Below are positions 24,544-31,455 of a stretch of DNA of 64,000 bases, piece after piece. Source of the stretch: Leifsonia williamsii (GTDB lineage: Bacteria > Actinomycetota > Actinomycetes > Actinomycetales > Microbacteriaceae); the NCBI RefSeq assembly GCF_030433685.1, contig NZ_JAROCF010000001.1, forward strand, positions 2,170,001-2,234,000, read 5' to 3'. The notes under the pieces are model-generated. The model worked only from the letters and a program-made list of their open reading frames with translations, was not told where the DNA came from and did no database searches. Numbering within the stretch: the first letter of the stretch is position 1; each line of letters begins with the position of its first letter. The position numbers were made by a program, and so were the translations under genes.

Positions 24544-24580
24544 CGAAGCGGCCCGCACCTCATCGGTGCGGGCCGCTTCG
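24544..24580. terminator. 16-bp stem terminator hairpin after the UPF0182 gene
   Basis: CGAAGCGGCCCGCACC (24544-24559) pairs perfectly with 24565-24580 around a TCATC loop. There is no strong T tract. Confidence 0.8.
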
Positions 24581-24658
24581 TTCGCTCCGCGTGCATCCGC
24601 GCGCGTTGCTCCGCGGACGGTCCTTACGGCACGGCGGCCGGAAGCGGACAATGAGCGC

Positions 24659-25180
24659 ATGGGTCACGGGCTGCTGCTCATGGACGTGCAGCGCAACATG
24701 CTGGAGGGCGAGACGGCGGTGCCGGACGCCTCCCGCCTCCGTGGCGTGCTGAAGGGCCTGCTCGACGCCGCGCGCGAGGCGGGTGCCGCCGTGGTGCACG
24801 TCAAGAACGACGGCGGCCCCGGCGATCCGGACGAGCCGGGCACGCCCGGCTGGGAGCTGGCCTTCGCGCGCCGTTCGGGGGAGTTCGTGGTCCGCAAGGA
24901 CGTCCCGAACGCCTTCCAGTCGAACCCCGCGCTGGCGGATGTGCTGCACGCGATGGGTGTCGACACGCTGGTGGTGGCGGGCATGCAGAGCGAGCTGTGC
25001 GTGCAGGCGACGGCGGTGGGAGCGCGGGAGCGCGGCTTCGCGGTGCTGGTCCCGGCCGGTGCGCACGGGACGTTCGACGGCGAGGAGCCCGCTGCGGCGA
25101 TCGCGGAACGGGTCGACCTCGAGCTCGCGGCCGCCGGCATCGAGGTGCCGGAGGTGGGGGAGGTGCGGTTCGGCGGCTGA
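24659..25180 (+). CDS. isochorismatase-family cysteine hydrolase
   Basis: The protein has 173 residues. The triad of the family is visible: Asp9 in LLMDVQRNM, Lys80 in VVRKDVPNAF and Cys114 in GMQSELCVQAT. The general cis-peptide region VAGMQSE precedes the cysteine. Such enzymes hydrolyse nicotinamide, ureido or vinyl-ether substrates; the substrate here cannot be read from sequence. The length is near the family minimum. The ATG at 24659 is chosen because homology starts at once (GHGLLLMDVQ); no clear ribosome site precedes it. The gene stands alone between two hairpins. Confidence 0.85.
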   Translation: MGHGLLLMDVQRNMLEGETAVPDASRLRGVLKGLLDAAREAGAAVVHVKNDGGPGDPDEPGTPGWELAFARRSGEFVVRKDVPNAFQSNPALADVLHAMGVDTLVVAGMQSELCVQATAVGARERGFAVLVPAGAHGTFDGEEPAAAIAERVDLELAAAGIEVPEVGEVRFGG

Positions 25181-25205
25181 CGCCGTCACTACGAGGAGGG
25201 ACAAA

Positions 25206-25243
25206 AAGGCCCGGACCGGGGATTTCTCCCTGGTCCGGGCCTT
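25206..25243. terminator. terminator hairpin with flanking A/T tracts
   Basis: AAGGCCCGGACC (25206-25217) pairs with 25232-25243. It is preceded by AAAAA and followed by CTCTT. It can end the isochorismatase transcript and, on the other strand, the initiator tRNA transcript. Confidence 0.75.
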
Positions 25244-25247
25244 CTCT

Positions 25248-25324
25248 TGGTTGCGGGGGCAGGATTTGAACCTACGACCTCTGGGTTATGAGCCCAGCGA
25301 GCTACCGAGCTGCTCCACCCCGCG
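25248..25324 (-). tRNA. initiator tRNA-fMet (CAT), CCA encoded
   Basis: The minus strand folds into a 77-nt cloverleaf: acceptor CGCGGGG / CCCCGCA, anticodon arm GGGCTCATAACCC and T arm GTTCAAATC. The C1:A72 mismatch and the three consecutive G:C pairs under the CAT anticodon loop are initiator hallmarks. The 3' CCA is encoded. Upstream on the minus strand a TAGATT -10-like hexamer lies about 12 nt before the 5' end. Confidence 0.95.
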
Positions 25325-25413
25325 TCGCAAGAAAGAATCTATCACGCCGTCCGGGTGACGCGAAATCGAACGTCGGCCCGGGCGCGTCCGGATCGGTAGA
25401 CCGTTCGTCCCAC

Positions 25414-25419
25414 TAGAGT
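25414..25419 (+). promoter_or_regulatory. candidate -10 (TAGAGT) of the receiver-deacetylase/kinase operon
   Basis: TAGAGT is the best -10-like hexamer in the 119-bp gap between the divergent tRNA-fMet gene and the operon. It lies 24 nt before the ATG at 25444, leaving a short leader that includes the AGGGG ribosome site at 25433-25437. No convincing -35 is seen. Confidence 0.35.
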
Positions 25420-25443
25420 CGGAGGAAAACGTAGGGGAAGCGT

Positions 25444-26508
25444 ATGGCGATGGTCGGTCAGAAGTACCGCGTGTGCGTGATCGAGGACGATCCGGACGTC
25501 GCGTTCTTCATGAAGACGGTGCTGGAGAAGAAGGCCGATGCCATCGTCATCGCCATCACGGATCCGTCGAAGGCGCTGGGCGCGATCGCGGAGTTCGAAC
25601 CCGACATCGTCGTGACCGACATCGAGATGCCCGGCATCAGCGGGCTCGATCTGCTGAAGGAGCTGCGCGCGCAGTATCCCGGCATGCCCGTCGTCGTGAT
25701 GACCGCGCACGTGTCGGTCGATTACGCGGTGTCGGCGCTGCGGGCCCAGGCCGACGAGTTCCTGACCAAGCCGATCGCCTCCGCCGAGCTGGTGTCGATT
25801 GTGCAGCGGCTGGCGGAGGAGGGGCGCACCAAGCGGGCGGCCTCGCGGCAGCAGGTGGTGCTCGCGATCGGCGCGCACCCCGACGACGTCGAGATCGGCG
25901 TCGGCGGCATCCTCGCCGCTCACCGCGAGGCGGGCAACCAGGTCGTCATCCTCACGATGTCGCGCGGCGCGCGCGGCGGCGACGCCGACGATCGGCAGCA
26001 CGAGTCGCTGGCGGCGGCCGAGCTGCTGGGCGCGCGGCTGTTCCTGGAGGACCTCGAGGACACGCGCATCTCCTCGGCCGATCCGACGGTCGGGATCATC
26101 GAGCGGGTCGTGCGGGAGGTGCAGCCGGACATCGTCTACACGCACTCGTCGCACGACCGGCACCAGGACCACCGGGCCGTCCACGCCGCCACGAGCGTCG
26201 CGACCCGCAACGTGCGCACCGTGTGCTGCTATCAGAGCCCGTCGGCGACGATCGACTACCGTCCGACGCGGTTCGTGCCGATCGACGGCTTCACCGACGC
26301 CAAGCTCGCGCTGATCGACTGCTTCCGCTCGCAGACCGAGCTGCGCGCCTACCTCGAGCCGGACTTCGTCCTCGCCACCGCGCGCTACTGGTCGCGGTTC
26401 GGCGGCGGGCACAGCTGCGAGCCGCTGGAGGTGCTGCGCGACACCGCGGACATCTCGCTGCCCGCCTCCACCCTCTCCGCCGACGTCCGAACCAGGAGGA
26501 CCCTGTGA
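25444..26508 (+). CDS. response-regulator receiver fused to PIG-L (LmbE-like) deacetylase
   Basis: The protein has 354 residues. Residues ~7-125 form a complete receiver domain: acidic pocket VIEDDPD, phospho-acceptor Asp59 in VVTDIEMPG, Thr in VVMTAH and Lys109 in FLTKPI. A short linker leads to a PIG-L domain (~137-340) with AIGAHPDDVE (His145 and Asp148 as zinc ligands, Asp147 as likely base) and HDRHQDHRAVH (third zinc ligand His243). PIG-L enzymes remove acetyl groups from GlcNAc-type sugars or conjugates. The fusion implies that phosphorylation controls a deacetylase directly. It is the first gene of a seven-gene operon that encodes its own histidine kinase. AGGGG lies 6 nt before the ATG. 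It ends in a GTGA overlap with the next gene. Confidence 0.92.
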   Translation: MAMVGQKYRVCVIEDDPDVAFFMKTVLEKKADAIVIAITDPSKALGAIAEFEPDIVVTDIEMPGISGLDLLKELRAQYPGMPVVVMTAHVSVDYAVSALRAQADEFLTKPIASAELVSIVQRLAEEGRTKRAASRQQVVLAIGAHPDDVEIGVGGILAAHREAGNQVVILTMSRGARGGDADDRQHESLAAAELLGARLFLEDLEDTRISSADPTVGIIERVVREVQPDIVYTHSSHDRHQDHRAVHAATSVATRNVRTVCCYQSPSATIDYRPTRFVPIDGFTDAKLALIDCFRSQTELRAYLEPDFVLATARYWSRFGGGHSCEPLEVLRDTADISLPASTLSADVRTRRTL

Positions 26509-27512
26509 CCGCATCGACCCGCGTCCTCGTCACCGGTGCGGGCGGCCCCGCCGGCGTCGCCGTCATCCGCTCGCTGCTGGCCCGTGACGACGTGGAGGTG
26601 CTCGCGGCCGACATGGACGGCTGGGCGAGCGGCCTGTACCTCGTCCCGGAGGAGGGCCGCCGGCTGGTGCCGCCCGGCCGTTCGCCGGAGTTCGTGGACG
26701 CGCTGATCCGGATGTGCCGCGACGACCGCGTCGACGTGCTGTTCTCGACCGTCGACGTCGAGCTCCCCGGACTGGCGGCACGCCGTGACGAGTTAGAGGC
26801 CGTCGGCACCGACCTGGCCGCGCCCGGTCACGAGACCCTGGTCACCTGCCTCGACAAGTTCGCGCTGGCCGAGCGCGTCACGGGCCACGCCCGCCTCCCC
26901 GTCACCCGCCTGCTGAACGCGGAGGGCGTGGGCACGGACTGGACGTTCCCCGTCATCGTGAAGCCGCGCAGCGGCGCCGGCTCCCGAGGCGTGCGGCTGA
27001 TCGCCGACCGCGTGGCGCTGGAGGCGCTGGGCACCGACGAGAGCATCCTGATCCAGGAGAACCTCCCGGGCGACGAGTTCTCGGTCGACGTGCTGGCGGG
27101 CCTCGACGGTGAGGTGATCGCCGCGGTGCCGCGCTCGCGCGAGCGGGTCGACTCCGGCGTCTCCATCGCGGGGCGCACGGTCCGGCGCGACGAGCTCTCC
27201 GAGACCGCCTCCGCGGTCGCCCGCGCGATCGGGCTGACCGGCGTCGCGAACGTGCAGCTCCGATACAGCGCGGACGGCGAGCCGGCCCTGCTGGAGGTCA
27301 ACCCGCGGTTCCCGGGCGCCATGCCGCTCACCATCGCGTCGGGCGTCGACATGCCGTCACTCCTGCTCGACCTGGTGCTGGGCCGCCCCGTCCCGTCGTC
27401 GGTCGACTTCCGGGAGCTGGCGAACGTGCGCTACCTCGAGGACGTGTTCGTCGCACCCGGCGACGTGCTGATCTCGGAGCACGCCGGCCACAGCGAGGAC
27501 CCGGAGGGATGA
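26505..27512 (+). CDS. ATP-grasp domain ligase
   Basis: The protein has 335 residues. A Rossmann-like pre-ATP-grasp domain starts VLVTGAGGPAGVAVIRSLL and includes LFSTVDVELPGLAARRDEL. The ATP-grasp domain has VIVKPRSGAGSRGV (nucleotide loop), ILIQENLPGDEFSVDV (hinge and strand), VANVQLRYS and LLEVNPRFPGA (Glu and Asn Mg ligands). The layout resembles carbamoyl-phosphate-synthase large-subunit-like and PylC-like ligases, which join an acyl phosphate to an amine. Its substrate is unknown. It starts with GTG, with AGGAGGA 4-10 nt upstream, in a 4-nt overlap with the receiver-deacetylase gene, and it overlaps the following PHP gene by ATGA. Being downstream of a deacetylase, it might acylate the amine that the deacetylase frees; that is inference only. 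Confidence 0.88.
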   Translation: MTASTRVLVTGAGGPAGVAVIRSLLARDDVEVLAADMDGWASGLYLVPEEGRRLVPPGRSPEFVDALIRMCRDDRVDVLFSTVDVELPGLAARRDELEAVGTDLAAPGHETLVTCLDKFALAERVTGHARLPVTRLLNAEGVGTDWTFPVIVKPRSGAGSRGVRLIADRVALEALGTDESILIQENLPGDEFSVDVLAGLDGEVIAAVPRSRERVDSGVSIAGRTVRRDELSETASAVARAIGLTGVANVQLRYSADGEPALLEVNPRFPGAMPLTIASGVDMPSLLLDLVLGRPVPSSVDFRELANVRYLEDVFVAPGDVLISEHAGHSEDPEG

Positions 27513-28264
27513 CGGGCGCGCGGGAGCTGCTGCGCGGCGACTTCCACGTCCACTCCACCTTCTCCGACGACGCCAGGAGCACCCTGGCCGAGAACATCGC
27601 CGCCGCGCACGCGGGGGGCCTCGAACGGCTGCGGCTGACCGACCATGTGCGTGCGAGCACCACCTGGGTGCCCGAGTTCCTCGCCGCCGTCGCCGCCGAG
27701 GATGTGCCGGACGGGCTCACCGTGCTCACCGGCGTCGAGGCCAAACTGCTCGACGCCTCCGGTGCGGTCGACACGCCCTCCGGCCTGGTGGTCGGCCCCG
27801 GCGGAGTCGACGCCGTCGTGATCGGCGACCACCAGTTCCCGGGTACCGACGGCCCGTGGTCCCCGGAGGCGACGCGAGAGCGGCTCGCGAACGGCCTGAG
27901 CGCCGACGACGCCCTCGACCTCCTCGTGACCGCGAGCATCCGGGCGATGGAGCGCACACCGCACGCGCAGCTGGCGCACTGGTTCTCGATCCTGCCCAAG
28001 GTCGGGCTCGCCGAGGAGCAGCTCGGCGCCGACCGCCTGGCCGCCTGGGCCGCCGCCGCGGCGGCGACGGGGACGATCGTCGAGGTCAACGAGAAGTGGT
28101 CCTGCCCGGGCCCCGCCGCCGTCGCCGCCCTGATGACGGCGGGCGCGCGTATCGTTGCCTCCACCGACAGCCACGTCGCCTCCGACGTCGGCCGCTACGA
28201 GACCGTGGCGGCCGTGCTGGAAGCGGCCTCCACCCTGACAACGCACCGGGAGGAAGAAGGATGA
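27509..28264 (+). CDS. PHP-domain phosphoesterase (second in window)
   Basis: The protein has 251 residues. PHP metal motifs: GDFHVHSTFSDDA (motif 1), RLTDHVRAS (motif 2), LTGVEAKLLD (motif 3 Glu), VIGDHQFPG, QLAHW and VASTDSHVA (final motif). It belongs to a different branch from the PHP protein at 474: the central part is HisK-like (histidinol-phosphatase type), with VEVNEKW before the last motif. The expected activity is hydrolysis of a small phosphate ester using two or three metals. Overlaps of 4 nt on both sides (ATGA at 27509 and at 28261) lock it between the ATP-grasp gene and the small membrane gene. Confidence 0.88.
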   Translation: MTGARELLRGDFHVHSTFSDDARSTLAENIAAAHAGGLERLRLTDHVRASTTWVPEFLAAVAAEDVPDGLTVLTGVEAKLLDASGAVDTPSGLVVGPGGVDAVVIGDHQFPGTDGPWSPEATRERLANGLSADDALDLLVTASIRAMERTPHAQLAHWFSILPKVGLAEEQLGADRLAAWAAAAAATGTIVEVNEKWSCPGPAAVAALMTAGARIVASTDSHVASDVGRYETVAAVLEAASTLTTHREEEG

Positions 28265-28416
28265 GTCCCGTCGACCTGAGCGACGAGCAGCGGAGCACGA
28301 TCCAGGCCGAGCTCGACGCCGACCGCCGCTGGGAGAAGCGTCTCCCCGGCTACGCGGCGATCGCGCTGGCCGTGCTGGCCGTCATCGTCGTCGTGCGCAC
28401 GGTGTTCTCGCTGTGA
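28261..28416 (+). CDS. 51-residue single-helix membrane peptide
   Basis: It starts MSPVDLSDEQRSTIQAELDADRRWEKRLPGYAA-type charged sequence of about 33 residues and ends in one hydrophobic helix (IALAVLAVIVVVRTVFSL) that reaches the C-terminus. This is the shape of a tail-anchored protein with a cytoplasmic N-terminus. It resembles no family I can name. GGAAGAAGG precedes the ATG. The gene overlaps its neighbours by 4 nt at both ends, which argues strongly that it is real and coupled to the histidine-kinase system; an anchor or adaptor role is inferred. Confidence 0.8.
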   Translation: MSPVDLSDEQRSTIQAELDADRRWEKRLPGYAAIALAVLAVIVVVRTVFSL

Positions 28417-28817
28417 GCGTCGCCGCCCCCGGCGCCCCGGCGCGCAAGCGCGTGGTGATCGCCGACGACGACGATGACATCCGCGGCCTGATGGTCATCG
28501 CGGCCGGACGCGCCGGCGTGGACGTCGCCGCCGCAGTGGACAACGGGCGTGATGCGCTCGACGCCGTCCGCGGCGGCGGAGTCGACCTGGCGGTGCTCGA
28601 CATCTCGATGCCGGGTCTCAACGGTGTGGAGGTCGCGACAGCCATCCGCGAGGAGGCCGCCGCCACGCTCATCCTCATGGTCTCCGCCTCCGTGCAGCTG
28701 CTCACCGACCACGGCGTCGTCGCCGACCGGTCGGACGCCTTCATCGTGAAGCCGTTCAGCCCGCGCGTGCTGTCGAACCGGATCCGCGAGCTGCTCGGGA
28801 TGGGGGAGCCGGCATGA
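28413..28817 (+). CDS. stand-alone response-regulator receiver protein
   Basis: The protein has 134 residues and is only a receiver domain: VVIADDDDDI (acidic pocket), phospho-acceptor Asp63 in LAVLDISMPG, Ser in ILMVSAS and Lys113 in FIVKPFSP. No output domain follows. It sits immediately before the histidine kinase and overlaps it by ATGA, so it is the obvious cognate regulator, CheY/Spo0F-like. It may relay phosphate to, or compete with, the receiver-deacetylase encoded at the head of the operon. It starts with GTG within the GTGA overlap of the preceding membrane peptide gene. Confidence 0.92.
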   Translation: MSVAAPGAPARKRVVIADDDDDIRGLMVIAAGRAGVDVAAAVDNGRDALDAVRGGGVDLAVLDISMPGLNGVEVATAIREEAAATLILMVSASVQLLTDHGVVADRSDAFIVKPFSPRVLSNRIRELLGMGEPA

Positions 28818-30592
28818 CCCTCGACCGCTGGCTGAGCCGGCTCCCGATCGACACCCCGTCGCCGCTGATGAAGCAGATCCCGACGGTCCTGGGTTTCGTG
28901 GTCGCCCTCGCGCTGACCTTCGTCCCCGGCGTGGTCCGCGTGAGCCTGCCTCCGTACATCCTGGCTGCGGTCATCGTGGTGGTCGTCGCGACCATCGCGG
29001 CCGTCGTCGTGCCGTGGAACCGCCTCCATCCTGGGTGGACGGTCGCGGTGCCCGTCCTCTCGCTGCTCGGGATCGGGCTGCTGCGGCTGGGCACGGGAGG
29101 GTCGGCGTCGCCGTTCGTGGTCCTCACGCTGATCCCGTTCGTGATCATCGCGAGCGAGCCGGGGCGGCGCAACATCGCCATCGCGGCTCTCACCACCTTG
29201 GTGGTGCTGTTCGCGCCGCTGTTCGTGGACAATGCGCCGACGACCCCGGGCGATGTCGTCCGCGCCCTGTTCTCCCCGCTGATCTACCTGATCGTCGCGA
29301 TGGTGGTGAACGAGCTGGCGCACCGGATGCGCACGCAGCTCACGGCCGCCTCCGCCGCCGCGCAGGAGCGGGAGGAGCTGCTGCAGCAGGCCGTGCGCGC
29401 TCAGGACGAGCTCGTCCTCAACGAGGCGAGGCTCAAGACAGCGAACCGGCTGATCAGCAGCATCTGGAACGCCGTCACCGAGCAGTCTGTGATCGGCACG
29501 GACCTCGACGGCATCATCGACGTCTGGAACCCCGGGTCGGAGAAGATGCTCGGCCTCACCGAGCAGCAGGTGCTGACCGCCCGCCGCAGCGTCACCGACT
29601 TCTATCTCCCGTCCGAGCTGGAGGACCGGCTGCGCGACATGGACGCGCGCTTCACCACGGTCGCGAGCGCCGACTCCTTCTCGGCGCTCGTCGACACCGT
29701 GCGGGCCGGCTCGGCCGACATCCGCGACTGGACGTACGTGCGCGCGGACGGCAAGCACGTGCCCGTCCAGGTCGCCGCGACCCCGCGCCTCGACGAGAAC
29801 GGCCACCGGATCGGCTTCATCTTCGTCGCCACCGACATGACGCAGGCGCGGGAGTTCGCGCGCCTCAAGGACGAGTTCGTCGGCCTCATCTCGCACGAGC
29901 TGCGCACGCCGCTGAGCTCGATCCTCGGCTACCTCGAGCTGATGCGCGACGACGACGAGTCGCCGCTGTCGGAGGAGCAGCTGCAGTACCTCGGCGTCGC
30001 GGAGCGCAACGCCCACCGGCTGCTGCGGCTCGTCGGCGACCTGCTGTTCACCGCACAGGTGGAGTCCGGCCGGTTCCCGATCGAGATCCGGGACGTAGAG
30101 CTGCGCAGCGTCGTCATCGCCTCCGTCGAGACCTCGACGCCGGTCGCCGCCAACGCGGGCGTCACACTGCGCAGCGACGTGCCGGACGAGCCGGTGGAGC
30201 TGCGGGGCGACGCGCTGCGCCTCGGCCAGGCCGTCGACAACCTGGTGTCGAACGCCGTGAAGTTCACCCCGTCCGGAGGCACGGTCACCGTGTCGCTGCG
30301 CCGAGAGGGGGATGAGGCGATCGTCGCCGTCACGGACACCGGCATCGGCATCCCGGCGGTCGAGCTGAGCCGGCTGTCCCAGCGCTTCTTCCGGGCCTCC
30401 ACGGCGACCCGCAACGCGGTGCCCGGCGTCGGCCTCGGGCTCACCATCACCAAGGCGATCATCACGGCGCACGGGGGCCGGCTCGAGATCGCGAGCGAGG
30501 AAGGGGTCGGCACGTCGATCAGCCTCCGGCTCCCGGTGAGCACGCCCGAGGCGGTCGCGGAGGCCCTGCCCGGAGCGGGGGCGACCCTGTGA
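28814..30592 (+). CDS. membrane sensor histidine kinase with PAS domain
   Basis: The protein has 592 residues. Five or six transmembrane helices fill residues ~20-175 (for example VLGFVVALALTFVPG and VALVSLLGIGLL-like segments), with almost no periplasmic loop, so it probably senses within the membrane or inside the cell. A short coiled coil (AQEREELLQQAVRAQ) leads to a PAS domain (~215-345, SVIGTDLDGIIDVWN). The HisKA domain has the phospho-acceptor in FVGLISHELRTPLS (~361). The HATPase_c domain has DNLVSNAVKFTPSGG (N box), VTDTGIGIP (G1) and GVGLGLTI (G2). It is ATGA-coupled to the receiver gene and GTGA-coupled to the nitrilase gene. Confidence 0.95.
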   Translation: MTLDRWLSRLPIDTPSPLMKQIPTVLGFVVALALTFVPGVVRVSLPPYILAAVIVVVVATIAAVVVPWNRLHPGWTVAVPVLSLLGIGLLRLGTGGSASPFVVLTLIPFVIIASEPGRRNIAIAALTTLVVLFAPLFVDNAPTTPGDVVRALFSPLIYLIVAMVVNELAHRMRTQLTAASAAAQEREELLQQAVRAQDELVLNEARLKTANRLISSIWNAVTEQSVIGTDLDGIIDVWNPGSEKMLGLTEQQVLTARRSVTDFYLPSELEDRLRDMDARFTTVASADSFSALVDTVRAGSADIRDWTYVRADGKHVPVQVAATPRLDENGHRIGFIFVATDMTQAREFARLKDEFVGLISHELRTPLSSILGYLELMRDDDESPLSEEQLQYLGVAERNAHRLLRLVGDLLFTAQVESGRFPIEIRDVELRSVVIASVETSTPVAANAGVTLRSDVPDEPVELRGDALRLGQAVDNLVSNAVKFTPSGGTVTVSLRREGDEAIVAVTDTGIGIPAVELSRLSQRFFRASTATRNAVPGVGLGLTITKAIITAHGGRLEIASEEGVGTSISLRLPVSTPEAVAEALPGAGATL

Positions 30593-31455
30593 CCGCGACC
30601 CGCACGGACCAGGCGGCGAGCCTTCTGCCGCCCGCGCCGGCGGTCGGTGTCGCCGTCGCGCAGTTCGCCCCCGGCGAGGACCGCGTGCACAACCGGGACG
30701 TGATCGCCGGGCTGATCGCGGTCGCCGCCGGGCGCGGCGCACGCCTCGTCATCCTCCCCGAGTACTCGTCGTACTTCACCGACCCGCTCGGCCCGTCGTT
30801 CGCCCGCAACGCGGAGCCGCTGGACGGCGAGTTCGTCGACGCGCTCGCCCGGGCGAGCCGCGAGCACGGCGTCACCGTCGTCGCCGGGCTGGTCGAGAGC
30901 ACGGGGGAGAAGCACCGCTTCGCGAACACGCTCGTCGCCGTCGACCCGGCCGGCGACGTGGTGGCCACCTACCGGAAGCAGCACCTGTACGACGCGTTCG
31001 GCTCCCGGGAGTCGGAGTGGGTCGTGCCCGGAGAGCTGGGCGCGCCCCAGCTGTTCGAGGTCGACGGCCTCACAGTGGGCATGCAGACCTGCTACGACCT
31101 GCGCTTCCCGGAGGTGAGCAGGAGGCTCGCCGACGCCGGCGCGGAGCTGGTCGCCGTACCGGCGGAGTGGGTGCGCGGCCCGCTCAAGGAGCACCACTGG
31201 AGCACGCTGCTCACCGCCAGGGCCATCGAGAACACGCTGTATGTCGCCGCCGCCGACCAGACCCCGCCGCTCGCCGTCGGGCTGAGCGCGATCGTGGACC
31301 CGATGGGTGTCACCGTCGCGGCGCTGGGCGAGACCGCCGGCATCGCGGTCGCCGAGGTGTCGCGCGACCGCGTGCGGGAGGTGCGGGAGCGCAATCCCGC
31401 GCTCCGCCTCCGCCGCTACCGGGTCGAGCCGGTCGACGGGGTACCCGGGGACTGA
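30589..31455 (+). CDS. nitrilase-superfamily amidase (Nit / omega-amidase-like)
   Basis: The protein has 288 residues. The Glu-Lys-Cys triad is clear: Glu58 in LVILPEYSS, Lys130 in TYRKQHLYDAF and Cys168 in GMQTCYDLRFPE. KQHLYDAF and CYDLRFPE are typical of the Nit branch (deaminated glutathione amidase, omega-amidase). This branch hydrolyses alpha-keto acid amides such as alpha-ketoglutaramate. It is the last gene of the seven-gene operon, joined to the kinase gene by GTGA. Its 3' end overlaps, by 40 nt on the other strand, an aminotransferase gene of the glutamine-transaminase/kynurenine type, the usual metabolic partner of omega-amidase. That pairing is suggestive; the substrate is not proven. 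Confidence 0.88.
   Translation: MTATRTDQAASLLPPAPAVGVAVAQFAPGEDRVHNRDVIAGLIAVAAGRGARLVILPEYSSYFTDPLGPSFARNAEPLDGEFVDALARASREHGVTVVAGLVESTGEKHRFANTLVAVDPAGDVVATYRKQHLYDAFGSRESEWVVPGELGAPQLFEVDGLTVGMQTCYDLRFPEVSRRLADAGAELVAVPAEWVRGPLKEHHWSTLLTARAIENTLYVAAADQTPPLAVGLSAIVDPMGVTVAALGETAGIAVAEVSRDRVREVRERNPALRLRRYRVEPVDGVPGD

Noticed and set aside
24600..25180. Nicotinamidase (pncA) paired with pncB at 45659
   Set aside because: The isochorismatase-family protein has the triad, but the PncA-specific metal-binding His/Asp set is not visible, and the two genes are 20 kb apart.
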